Source of the DNA: Ignavibacteriota bacterium
GTDB lineage: Bacteria; Bacteroidota; Ignavibacteria; Kapaibacteriales; UBA2268
Assembly: GCA_019637995.1 (NCBI GenBank)
Contig: JAHBUQ010000001.1
Location: 620,001-684,000 of the forward strand
DNA: 64,000 nt
Direction of reading: 5' to 3'
The notes under the pieces are model-generated. The model had not been told where the DNA came from. It was given only the letters and a program-made list of their open reading frames with translations, and searched no databases. A program made the position numbers and the translations under genes. Positions within the stretch are counted from its first letter, which is position 1. Every line of letters begins with the position of its first letter. This document shows, one piece after another, positions 36,395 through 45,087 of the stretch.

Positions 36395-39300
36395 TTATTT
36401 CAAGTCAATTTCAAATTCTTTATCCAAACTGTCTGCTTCGACTTCTATCACTTGGCGTGAATAATTGAGAGAACCGATATTGCGTTCAATTATAACTCTT
36501 CCACGGTATTTATTGGTAATTTCTGTATGATGATTCCAAGAGCGAAATCTTAGTTTTAGTTGGTATTTTCCGGGTCTTATTTGTTTTTGAACAAATGAGG
36601 ATTCTTCAATTGGGTCAGTTAATCTGAAACCACCAAAGTAATTATCATAATACCAATTAGGATTGAATTTATTGGGGTCGAGTACTTCCAATCTTAATCT
36701 GTGTAAAAAATCATAGGACTCAGTCCTAATCATCAAGTCAATTTTTTCATCTTCATTTAATTCACCCTTGTTTACTAATGAATGAAGTTTTCTTCTTTCG
36801 ATATCATTGATAACATAAGAATATTTTAAATAAGAATAGTCTAAAAGTTTTTCATATAGTTTTAAAGCTGAATCAGGCATACCGCAGTCCTCATAAATTC
36901 GTGCAAGTTTGAAATCCCGAACAATAGAATCAGGTTCAAAATATTGACTTCTGAGATATGCATCAATAGCAAGCTCTAAATTTTTAACTCTGCAAAAATA
37001 CGCAGATAATTTATACATATAACTTGCTTTTTCATTGTCTATATCATAAACACCTGAAAGTAAAATTTCAGCCCTTGTTGTATCACCTTCTTTCAGATAC
37101 TTTTCAGCAAGCTCAAAAATTGAATCAATCTCAGCTTTTAAATTTTCTTGTGAAAAAATATATGAAGTACTATTATCATCATTTCTTCCACCTCTTATGG
37201 AAGATTCTGAACTACGAAGCCATAAGAATTCCTCAAAATTATATGAAGAACTAAAAATATGAACTAATCCTAATTTAGTAATTTTGTTTGGTTTAATAAC
37301 AACATATTTTTGTGCTCTTCTCATATCTCTTATTTTATCTTTTATGAAGCTAACTTCATATTCACCCGGTTCAATACCGTAAATTACAAACCTGCCTGTA
37401 CTGTCAATGATATACTCTAAACTTTTTTCACCAATTATATATATACCAGCATTAGATAATACATTGCCATATTCATCTTTTACAAAACCGGTGAGTGTTC
37501 CTAAACCACTTGAAATGCTGTCAATTACACCATATTCTAAGTAAGATTTTATATCATTTGTATCTAATATTAATTTATTTTCCTGCCCTGCTTTAATATC
37601 ATAACTTATTGTATTAAATTCTTTTTCATTGTCAAATAAATAAAATTTATTCTCACCCCTTAATAAATCTTTAATCTGATTATTTTGCTTTATTAAGGTT
37701 TCAGTAAATTCGCCATTTATAGAAACGTAAACAGTATCCAAGTACTTATCTGATGAATCTTTTGCATAAATTGATATATCACCAAAACCGATACCTTTAT
37801 TTCTAAATTCATTTATTAAGTCCAAATCAACAACATTTAACTTACCCTTTTCCAATTTGTAACGAAATGTTATGCTGTCATTGTTGATTAATTTGATACG
37901 AATAGAATCAAATTCGTGAACAATTTTTGGTTTAAAAAAGGAATCAGAACTGTCAATTACTAAACCTTTATTTAAGAAAGTAAGACTTTTTAGAATTTTG
38001 AATTTATATTTTTCATAGAAAAATGGTTTTGGCAAAATAAAACCTGTTTGTTCTTTTTCAGTAAGTTGGGTTGATAGAGAATAATCAAAATAAATATTTT
38101 CTTCAATTTGATTATTCTTGAAGTATTCAAATAAATCTTTGTAATAATCATAATAATTAAACTTTAATTTATCCAATTCCATCTTGCCTTTTTCAAGTAA
38201 CAATTTTTTTCCTTTCTCATTTTCAATAAGCATTTCCCTATCATATCTTGCTTCTTCTTCCTCTAATTTAGCTTTTTGCTTATCAAATTCTTGTTTCAAA
38301 TCCGGTGGTGGGTCAATACCTGATGATAAGTATTGCCAAATTGTTTCCAGCACAATAAACGAGCTGAATTTTGTAGCAAAGCTATGTTTCTTGCTTAGGC
38401 GGACAATTTCAGCAGTGTCAATTTTTGATTCGAGCATAAGAGAATTTACCTTATCGGAAGCCCATAATCTTGGCACGGAGCTATATGAATCAGTTGTTGA
38501 TTCCGATAATGAAATTTCGGTGGCAGTTCCGTCCGAAAATTTTAAATTAATTTTGTCATCTTTGGATTTGAATTTTCCGGTAATTCTGAAAATGTCCGGA
38601 TTTTCAAGATGTTTTGAAATATTTAAATCTGAAACATTACTTCCGGAATCAATCCATGCAATTGAATTTGACAACTCAAACATTGACATTACAGCACTGT
38701 AGAGATTATCATTATTATAGAGATTGATAAATTTTCCACCACTTTTTTCGCTTATATGACGGCAATAAGATTCATCGAAATCCGGGTTTGAATTAATGAT
38801 ATATACCGGCTTATTAATGCTGAAAAAATCACAGTCGCCAAGATTTTTCACACCGTTTGAGAGCATCATAATTATATCAGAATTTAGATTTGCTAAATCT
38901 ATTGAACCATAATTTGTTGCTCCAATATACTCAATATTATTAAGATATTCGATAATTTCATCCGAATTTCCTGATTCCACCTTGAATTTAACCCGAGCCA
39001 ATTCGTAAAGCGAAAATGCAATAAGTTCAATATCAACATTTTCTAATCGTTTGAGATATTCCCTAATAAAATATTGTTCGGCTCTGAAATTGTTGTTTTT
39101 TTGGGATAATGAGGCATCAACAAACATCGTAATTGAGTTTGCTTTTTTACTTTCCAAATTAGAAAGTGGCGACTTTACCAATGCTGAAAAATATTTCTCA
39201 TTTTCAAATTTTGACAAAGAAACAATTGGTTTTTCAAATTTATTGCGGTACATAAACTTGAAAAAATTACTCCCTTTAAAATCTTTGAGTTTTAAATTTG

Positions 39301-39958
39301 ATTTACCTGATTGATTTATTTTTAACTCATTGATATTGGATTCAATAAATAATTGCGAATTAACATTTGAAGCATCAAGTTCGATATTAAAATACTCAAG
39401 ATTATCCATAAAGTCGAATGGATAATCAAGTTTAAAGATTTGATTTTCTTCGTCATAATCAAAATCACAATCATAACTTATTCTAACTCTTTTATTTTCC
39501 TTTTCCATAATCGGGAAAACACGTAATTTTATAGAGTTTCCTTTCACAATTTCAAGCAGTCCCGGGTCGTTGTTTCGTGCTACAATTCTTTCGTAAGTTG
39601 ATTTAGCAAGCATTTTTTCGGCAATCATTCCCTTTCGCAGGACATCGCCAACATTCATATCAAAAGCAGTTATAAGCTGGTTATTAAGCATTGGCATACT
39701 TAGTTCGCCTTCAATCCATTCATCAAGAGGATTATTGTAAGTCAGCAGCCAATCAAAGGAAATACGCTGTTCATTGCAGGTGATTTTCAGGTCGGCAGAT
39801 ACCAATCTCATTTTAAATATAGTATCTTTGGTTTTGCCAAGCAGGATTGGAGTAAACTGGGTTGCAATTAAGGATTCAGTGTTGATAAAAATAATATAAA
39901 TATATAGAAATAGCACTTTGATGCTAATATTTTTAAAGCCCGATACTATTTTTTTCAT
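36395..39958 (-). CDS. Large exported VIT/VWA/TPR protein
   Basis: 1187 residues from ATG 39958. The frame is open to 40057, but the signal peptide (MKKIVSGFKNISIKVLFLY) points to the inner start. A VIT domain spans about 48-170 (AKSTYERIVARNNDPGLLE, RVFPI), followed by a von Willebrand A-like domain opening FVDASLS (MIDAS near 281-285). A charged coiled-coil-like stretch, a carboxypeptidase-regulatory-like beta domain (LTGFVKDEYGNVLSNAGIYI) and TPR-like helices (about 970-1070) follow. No T9SS sorting domain is seen. VIT plus VWA is the inter-alpha-trypsin-inhibitor layout. It is probably envelope-located; its function is unknown. Confidence 0.8.
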   Translation of the reverse strand: MKKIVSGFKNISIKVLFLYIYIIFINTESLIATQFTPILLGKTKDTIFKMRLVSADLKITCNEQRISFDWLLTYNNPLDEWIEGELSMPMLNNQLITAFDMNVGDVLRKGMIAEKMLAKSTYERIVARNNDPGLLEIVKGNSIKLRVFPIMEKENKRVRISYDCDFDYDEENQIFKLDYPFDFMDNLEYFNIELDASNVNSQLFIESNINELKINQSGKSNLKLKDFKGSNFFKFMYRNKFEKPIVSLSKFENEKYFSALVKSPLSNLESKKANSITMFVDASLSQKNNNFRAEQYFIREYLKRLENVDIELIAFSLYELARVKFKVESGNSDEIIEYLNNIEYIGATNYGSIDLANLNSDIIMMLSNGVKNLGDCDFFSINKPVYIINSNPDFDESYCRHISEKSGGKFINLYNNDNLYSAVMSMFELSNSIAWIDSGSNVSDLNISKHLENPDIFRITGKFKSKDDKINLKFSDGTATEISLSESTTDSYSSVPRLWASDKVNSLMLESKIDTAEIVRLSKKHSFATKFSSFIVLETIWQYLSSGIDPPPDLKQEFDKQKAKLEEEEARYDREMLIENEKGKKLLLEKGKMELDKLKFNYYDYYKDLFEYFKNNQIEENIYFDYSLSTQLTEKEQTGFILPKPFFYEKYKFKILKSLTFLNKGLVIDSSDSFFKPKIVHEFDSIRIKLINNDSITFRYKLEKGKLNVVDLDLINEFRNKGIGFGDISIYAKDSSDKYLDTVYVSINGEFTETLIKQNNQIKDLLRGENKFYLFDNEKEFNTISYDIKAGQENKLILDTNDIKSYLEYGVIDSISSGLGTLTGFVKDEYGNVLSNAGIYIIGEKSLEYIIDSTGRFVIYGIEPGEYEVSFIKDKIRDMRRAQKYVVIKPNKITKLGLVHIFSSSYNFEEFLWLRSSESSIRGGRNDDNSTSYIFSQENLKAEIDSIFELAEKYLKEGDTTRAEILLSGVYDIDNEKASYMYKLSAYFCRVKNLELAIDAYLRSQYFEPDSIVRDFKLARIYEDCGMPDSALKLYEKLLDYSYLKYSYVINDIERRKLHSLVNKGELNEDEKIDLMIRTESYDFLHRLRLEVLDPNKFNPNWYYDNYFGGFRLTDPIEESSFVQKQIRPGKYQLKLRFRSWNHHTEITNKYRGRVIIERNIGSLNYSRQVIEVEADSLDKEFEIDLK

Positions 39959-40134
39959 AGATATTATCCTGTAATATATTTTTTCTGCTTTGCCAACATT
40001 GATATAGACAAAAATAATAATAAAAAAGTTACAAATGATGATTAAATACATATTCAAAACTTATAATTAAGATAATTAATAAATTGAAATATTAATATTA
40101 TCCTTTCATTCAGTAATTTTCATTCAATTATTTG

Positions 40135-40142
40135 TATTTTTG
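40135..40142 (+). promoter_or_regulatory. Possible -7 promoter element of the EamA transporter gene
   Basis: TATTTTTG, identical to the tRNA-His -7 element, lies 37 nt before the TTG start at 40179. The -33 region is weak. Confidence 0.45.
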
Positions 40143-40169
40143 CATTTTAAAATTTCACAAAAATGATCC

Positions 40170-40173
40170 GGAG
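40170..40173 (+). promoter_or_regulatory. Ribosome binding site supporting a TTG start
   Basis: GGAG lies 5 nt before the TTG at 40179. It supports this rare start for the transporter, whose first membrane helix begins soon after. Confidence 0.5.
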
Positions 40174-40178
40174 AAATA

Positions 40179-41078
40179 TTGAAACCCTGGAAGGCAGAAT
40201 TAGCTCTTCTATCAGTTACCTTTTTGTGGGGAGGAACATTCCTTTTCACAAAAATCGGATTGGATGATTGTACACCTTCCACATTTATAATTCTTCGTTT
40301 TATGTTAGCACTTAGTCTTTCATTGATTTTCTTTGGAAAAAGTCTCACATCAATCAGCCCGGAAACCATTAAGCAGGGTATAATTTTAGGGCTATTATTT
40401 GGTGGCGGCTTCATTCTTCAGACTTACGGATTGAAATACACTACAGTATCAAAGTCTGCATTCATAACTGGTATGACGGTACCAATAACGCCTTTTGTGT
40501 TCAAATTAATCCAGAAAACAAGCATAAATTTCTGGTCAAAAGTCGGAGTGGTAGTCGCAACTATGGGTTTGTACATTTTCACAAGGCCTGATTTTGATAA
40601 CATCAATCCCGGAGACTTGCTTACTCTGATGTCCACATTTTTCTGGGCTTTTTATATCACATATATGGATAAATTCACAAAAGGAAGCACAGAAAAAAAT
40701 AAAACTCACCAACTTGTATTTTTGCAGTTTTTGGCGGCTTTACCGCCCGCAATCATAACTTTACTTGCTATTGAACTGCCGACCTTTTCGTTTAATCTTA
40801 CTCCGAGTTTGATCACAGCACTTGCTTATAATGGGATTCTGGCTTCATTTTTAGTGACGATAATTCATACATCTGTACAACGATATACAACACCTGTTAA
40901 AGCGGCGCTGATATTTTCGTTAGAGCCGATTGTTGCTAATGTTTTAGCTATTATAGTAATTAACGAGATTTTAAACAGCAGGGAATATTCCGGGGCAGCA
41001 ATTTTATTTTCCGGTCTATTGATATCGGAATTGGGTCCATATTTGCAGAAGTTGATAAAAAAACGCCGATTTAGATAA
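40179..41078 (+). CDS. EamA-family (DMT) transporter
   Basis: 299 residues, starting at TTG. There are ten predicted membrane helices in two EamA repeats; the first begins at WKAELALLSVTFLWGGTF (a typical WG motif) and the second at DLLTLMSTFFWAFYITY. Drug/metabolite transporters export amino acids, nucleosides or other metabolites; the substrate cannot be read from sequence. It is divergent from the VIT-domain gene and followed by purK after 62 bp. It differs clearly from the second EamA transporter at 46336. Confidence 0.87.
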   Translation: MKPWKAELALLSVTFLWGGTFLFTKIGLDDCTPSTFIILRFMLALSLSLIFFGKSLTSISPETIKQGIILGLLFGGGFILQTYGLKYTTVSKSAFITGMTVPITPFVFKLIQKTSINFWSKVGVVVATMGLYIFTRPDFDNINPGDLLTLMSTFFWAFYITYMDKFTKGSTEKNKTHQLVFLQFLAALPPAIITLLAIELPTFSFNLTPSLITALAYNGILASFLVTIIHTSVQRYTTPVKAALIFSLEPIVANVLAIIVINEILNSREYSGAAILFSGLLISELGPYLQKLIKKRRFR

Positions 41079-41083
41079 TTTAC

Positions 41084-41114
41084 TTTGATAATACTTATTA
41101 TTTCATTATTTTTG
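41084..41114 (+). promoter_or_regulatory. Bacteroidota-type promoter of purK
   Basis: TTTG at 41084-41087, exactly 19 nt, then TATTTTTG at 41107-41114. It is the best match in the window to the TTTG-N19-TAnnTTTG consensus, 26 nt before the purK ATG. Confidence 0.75.
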
Positions 41115-41140
41115 TTTTATTTATAATTTAGAATATCGAA

Positions 41141-42304
41141 ATGCTGAAATCAAAATACAATCCTGATAAAACCTTTACAATTGGAATTCTTGGTGGTGGA
41201 CAACTTGCAAAAATGATTGCTTCTGCTGCATACAGACTTGGAATTAATGTTGCTGTGATTGAGTCACATTCTGATTCTCCAGCCGGTGATATGACAAAGA
41301 GTGACTTCACAAAGGGCTGGCTCGAGACAAACGAGCTGGACAAATTTATCGAAAAATCAGACGTTATAACACTTGAGAATGAATTTATTGACCCTGAAAT
41401 TTTGGATTATATTTCCCAAAAGCGAACAGTATATCCAAGTCCGCAAACTATGCGTCTTGTGCAGGATAAATTTATTCAGAAAGAAACTTTTAAGAATGCA
41501 GAGCTGGAAGTTCCTTATTTTGAAGAAATCAATTCAGTTGATGATGTTTTTAAATTTGGAGAAAAAAAAGGATACCCTTTCGTAATCAAAGCAAGAAAAT
41601 ACGGCTATGACGGCTATGGGAATGCTACTGTTTTCAATAAGGAAAGTGCTGAAGAGGCTTGGAATAAATTTAAAACAAACGGTAAAAATCGCGATTTGAT
41701 GGCTGAGGAATTTGTTGAATTCTCAAAAGAGCTTGCTGTAATTGTAGCAAGAAATTCAAATGATGAAATAGAAGTGTATCCTTGTGTTGAGACTGTCCAA
41801 TACCGTCATATTTGCCACGAGGTTATCGCACCTGCCGAAATTAGCGAAGATTTACAGAATAAAGCCCGTAACTTAGCGCTCAAAGCTGTAAAATCAATTA
41901 ATGGTATCGGCGTTTTCGGAGTAGAAATGTTTCTGACCAAAACCGGTGATGTTTTAATTAATGAGATAGCACCGCGTCCTCATAATTCGGGTCATTACAC
42001 AATAGAAAGTTGTTATACATCACAGTTTGAAAATGCTATCCGTGCTGTGTGCGGTTTGCCTCTTGGCTCATCAAAAATGATAACACCTGCATCAGTGATG
42101 ATAAATCTTCTCGGTGTAAGAGATGGCATTGGCGTACCAACAGATGTTTCCGAACTTCTCAGACACAAAAAAGTATTTCTACATTTGTATAATAAGAAGC
42201 AATCTCGCACAGGCAGAAAAATGGGACATATTACATCTTTAGGTATGTCTCAAACCGAAGCCAGAGCTATTGCAAGAAGCGCCGCAGATTCAATTGTTTG
42301 GTAA
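41141..42304 (+). CDS. purK: N5-carboxyaminoimidazole ribonucleotide synthase
   Basis: 387 residues. An N-terminal pre-ATP-grasp fold opens GILGGGQLAKMIASAAYRLG, and the ATP-grasp domain has QDKFIQKETF, KARKYGYDGYGN and EEFVEFSKELAV. INEIAPRPHNSGHYTIE closes the active site. PurK joins bicarbonate to aminoimidazole ribonucleotide with ATP in purine synthesis and hands the product to PurE. purE is not adjacent, unlike in many bacteria. The gene has its own promoter and terminator. Confidence 0.95.
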   Translation: MLKSKYNPDKTFTIGILGGGQLAKMIASAAYRLGINVAVIESHSDSPAGDMTKSDFTKGWLETNELDKFIEKSDVITLENEFIDPEILDYISQKRTVYPSPQTMRLVQDKFIQKETFKNAELEVPYFEEINSVDDVFKFGEKKGYPFVIKARKYGYDGYGNATVFNKESAEEAWNKFKTNGKNRDLMAEEFVEFSKELAVIVARNSNDEIEVYPCVETVQYRHICHEVIAPAEISEDLQNKARNLALKAVKSINGIGVFGVEMFLTKTGDVLINEIAPRPHNSGHYTIESCYTSQFENAIRAVCGLPLGSSKMITPASVMINLLGVRDGIGVPTDVSELLRHKKVFLHLYNKKQSRTGRKMGHITSLGMSQTEARAIARSAADSIVW

Positions 42305-42309
42305 TAAAA

Positions 42310-42338
42310 ACGCAGAAACTCTAATTAAGCTTCTGCGT
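42310..42338. terminator. Bidirectional terminator between purK and the E2 gene
   Basis: An 8-bp stem (42310-42317 with 42331-42338, ACGCAGAA/TTCTGCGT) has a 13-nt loop. The left flank is A-rich, favouring minus-strand termination of the E2 transcript; it lies 5 bp past purK. Confidence 0.75.
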
Positions 42339-42365
42339 ATTTGACTAATTATTTTCTAAATATTA

Positions 42366-44087
42366 TTACAAAGTAATAGTATTTTCGTTCATATTTTCAA
42401 GTGCTTTTACGAATGCCGCAAGTGTCTGACCTGCTAACATACCGTCAATTACTCTGTGATCATAAGTAATTGAGCAGTACATCATGTGGCGAACCAAGAT
42501 TAAATCATTGCCTTCGACTTCTTTCACTACTGCACGTTTCTTTATAGCTCCGACACCAAAAATGCCGCACTGTGGCTGGTTGATTACAGGTGTTCCGAAT
42601 AAAGTACCGAATGTGCCAACATTAGTCAAAGTGAAAGTACCACCCTGAATTTCATCAGGAACAAGTTTCTTGTTTCTTGCACGGGTAGCCAAATCATATA
42701 CAGAGCGAGCAAGACCGGTAATATTAAGCACTTCTGCATTCTTAATTACAGGTACTATTAGGTTTCCATCAGGCAAAGCAGTTGCTACACCTAAGTTGAT
42801 TCTTTTATGACGTATGATATTCTTGCCATCAACACTGACATTAACCATAGGGAACTGACGAATTGCATCAACAGCAGCCTGTACAAAGAATGGAGTATAA
42901 GTGAGTTTGAAACCTTCCTGCTTTTCAAATTTATCTTTATATTTATTTCTGAAATTAACAAGGTTTGTAACATCAACTTCCGCAACACTTGTAACGTGTG
43001 CTGAAGTATGCTTGGAATAAACCATGTGGTCAGAAATTAGCTGGCGAATTCTATCCATCGGAATGATTTCAACATCATCACCAGAAGGCAGATTAATCAC
43101 AGGTGCTTTTGGTGCAGCAGGAACACTTGCTGTCGAAGTCGCAGGTTTAACTGTAGCTGATGCTTGTGCTGTTGCAGGAGTTGCTTGTGATTTTGCTGTT
43201 CCGCGATTAGCAATATATTTATTTAAATCTTCTTTTGTTACTCTGCCCTGAATGCCGGTGCCTTGTATTTGCTGTAATTCTTCGAGTGTTACACCGCTGT
43301 CTTTCGCCATAGCACGTACAAGAGGAGAATAGAAATTATCGCCCATTCTACTTGGTATTTCTGTTGTACCGCCACTTACAGGAATAACAACTTCAGGTGC
43401 AGATGTTTTAGCAGAAGGTGAAGGTTCAGGCTTTGTTTCAGCTTTGGGTGCTTCTTCTTTAGTAGATGGTGTCGCGACTGAGGAAGCACCTGTTGAAATA
43501 CGAGCAATTACAACGCCGACCTCGACAGTATCACCTTCGTTTGCTAATATTTCCACAATTGTTCCGGAGACAGGAGAAGGTACTTCTGTGTCAACTTTAT
43601 CTGTAGAAATTTCAAGTATCATTTCGTCACGTTCAACAACTTCACCAACTTTTTTTAGCCATTTGATAACAGTTCCTTCCTGAAGAGACTCGCCCATTTT
43701 AGGCATAACCACATCAATTGTATTGCCACTTGCAGGTGCAGTTTGTGGCGCTTCAGGAACTACTTCAGGTGTTGGTTGTGGAGTTGGCTCAGGTGCTTTT
43801 ACTTCCTGAGGTTTTGGTGGCTCCGAATTCGTTTCAGCAACTGCTGAAGCATCAGTCTCAATTATAGCTATGGGTGTACCAACTTCGACAGTTTCTTGTT
43901 CTTGAACTAAAATTTTTGATAAAACCCCCGCGTTTGGTGATGGAACTTCTGTATCAACTTTATCTGTTGATATTTCGAGAATCATCTCGTCGCGTTCTAC
44001 AATTTCGCCTTCTTTTTTTAGCCATTTGGTTATAGTACCTTCTTGAAGAGACTCGCCCATTTTAGGCATTACTACTTCAATTTTCAT
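42366..44087 (-). CDS. 2-oxoacid dehydrogenase E2 (dihydrolipoamide acyltransferase) with two lipoyl domains
   Basis: 573 residues. Two lipoyl domains, 120 residues apart, carry lysines K43 and K163 in the same sequence EISTDKVDTEVPSP. Ala/Pro-rich linkers separate them, and an E1/E3-binding domain follows (about 250-288, YSPLVRAMAKDSGV). The C-terminal acyltransferase domain has the HRVIDG active-site motif. E2 is the core of a 2-oxoglutarate, pyruvate or branched-chain 2-oxoacid dehydrogenase. Downstream of acyl-CoA dehydrogenase and a lyase of leucine type, a branched-chain role is possible, but E1 and E3 are absent and specificity cannot be read. Confidence 0.9.
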   Translation of the reverse strand: MKIEVVMPKMGESLQEGTITKWLKKEGEIVERDEMILEISTDKVDTEVPSPNAGVLSKILVQEQETVEVGTPIAIIETDASAVAETNSEPPKPQEVKAPEPTPQPTPEVVPEAPQTAPASGNTIDVVMPKMGESLQEGTVIKWLKKVGEVVERDEMILEISTDKVDTEVPSPVSGTIVEILANEGDTVEVGVVIARISTGASSVATPSTKEEAPKAETKPEPSPSAKTSAPEVVIPVSGGTTEIPSRMGDNFYSPLVRAMAKDSGVTLEELQQIQGTGIQGRVTKEDLNKYIANRGTAKSQATPATAQASATVKPATSTASVPAAPKAPVINLPSGDDVEIIPMDRIRQLISDHMVYSKHTSAHVTSVAEVDVTNLVNFRNKYKDKFEKQEGFKLTYTPFFVQAAVDAIRQFPMVNVSVDGKNIIRHKRINLGVATALPDGNLIVPVIKNAEVLNITGLARSVYDLATRARNKKLVPDEIQGGTFTLTNVGTFGTLFGTPVINQPQCGIFGVGAIKKRAVVKEVEGNDLILVRHMMYCSITYDHRVIDGMLAGQTLAAFVKALENMNENTITL

Positions 44088-44211
44088 CTTAAATCTCCAG
44101 TATATTTAATTTTTAACGTGTATTCTTCAAAATCAAAATAAATTACAATTATTATAAAACATAAAAATCATCAAAATATTGTAGTATGATGTCTGTTTTG
44201 TTTCAATAATC

Positions 44212-45066
44212 TTAATAATGACCAAAAATTCTTGCGGCAATTTTTTTAGCATATTCAAGTGCATCTAAATCAAGTCCACAATCTTCATTCATATTCCCCA
44301 AAAAATCTATCAGAGTTTCAGTGGCAATATTTCCGGTTAGTGAATCCTCAGCCATCGGACAGCCTCCAAATCCCATCATCGCTGAATCAAATCTTCTGCA
44401 TCCGGCTTCATAGGCTGCTTTGATTATCCCTTGTGAATTTGAAGGGTTTGAATGCAAATGAGCGCCAAATTCAACAAAATCAAACTCGAGTATAAGTGTT
44501 GTGAATAATCTCGAAATTGATTCAGGAGTTGATACTCCAACTGTATCGGATAGGGCAATAGTATGAATACCGACATCAGCAAGCTTTTCAGCCCACCCGG
44601 CAACTATTTCCTCATTCCAGGGATCTCCGTAAGGATTACCAAATGCCATAGACAGATAAACCACAAGTTCCCGATTATTCTGAACACAAAGGTTATTTAT
44701 CTCTTCGACCCTGAGCAGGGACTGCTCAATAGAAGAATTTGCATTTCGTTGCTGAAATGTTTCTGAAACTGAAAACGGAAAACCTATGTAATCAATTTCA
44801 TCAAAAAATATAGCCTGCTCAGCTCCTCTTAAGTTGGCAACAATAGCCAAAAGTGCAGAATATGAGTCATTCAAATCAAGATTCTTAATGACATCAATAG
44901 TATCATGCATTTGAGGAACAGCTTTTGTAGATACGAAAGAACCAAAATCAATTGTATCAAAGCCTACCTTAAGTAGAGCATTGATATATTGTATCTTAAG
45001 TTCTGTAGGGACAATTTTGGTAAGCCCTTGCATAGCGTCCCGAGGACATTCAATAAGTTTCAACAT
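44212..45066 (-). CDS. HMG-CoA-lyase-family enzyme
   Basis: 284 residues. The TIM-barrel lyase pattern is clear: ECPRDAMQG (R9, D10), PTELKIQYI, then FGSFVSTKAVPQMHD. Later come SMAFGNPYGDPW, LSDTVG, HLHSNPSN with the metal-binding His pair, and the FGGCPMAEDSLTGNIATE loop with the catalytic Cys. HMG-CoA lyase splits HMG-CoA into acetyl-CoA and acetoacetate, the last step of leucine breakdown. The opening CPRDAMQ differs from the usual VGPRDGLQ, so a related acyl-CoA substrate is possible. It starts 21 bp after the acyl-CoA dehydrogenase gene. Confidence 0.83.
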   Translation of the reverse strand: MLKLIECPRDAMQGLTKIVPTELKIQYINALLKVGFDTIDFGSFVSTKAVPQMHDTIDVIKNLDLNDSYSALLAIVANLRGAEQAIFFDEIDYIGFPFSVSETFQQRNANSSIEQSLLRVEEINNLCVQNNRELVVYLSMAFGNPYGDPWNEEIVAGWAEKLADVGIHTIALSDTVGVSTPESISRLFTTLILEFDFVEFGAHLHSNPSNSQGIIKAAYEAGCRRFDSAMMGFGGCPMAEDSLTGNIATETLIDFLGNMNEDCGLDLDALEYAKKIAARIFGHY

Positions 45067-45087
45067 TACTTTTTTGAACCGTAGAAT

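Noticed and set aside
36395..40057. The 33-residue longer start of the VIT protein
   Set aside because: The inner ATG at 39958 begins a proper signal peptide; the longer start would put a second hydrophobic segment before it.
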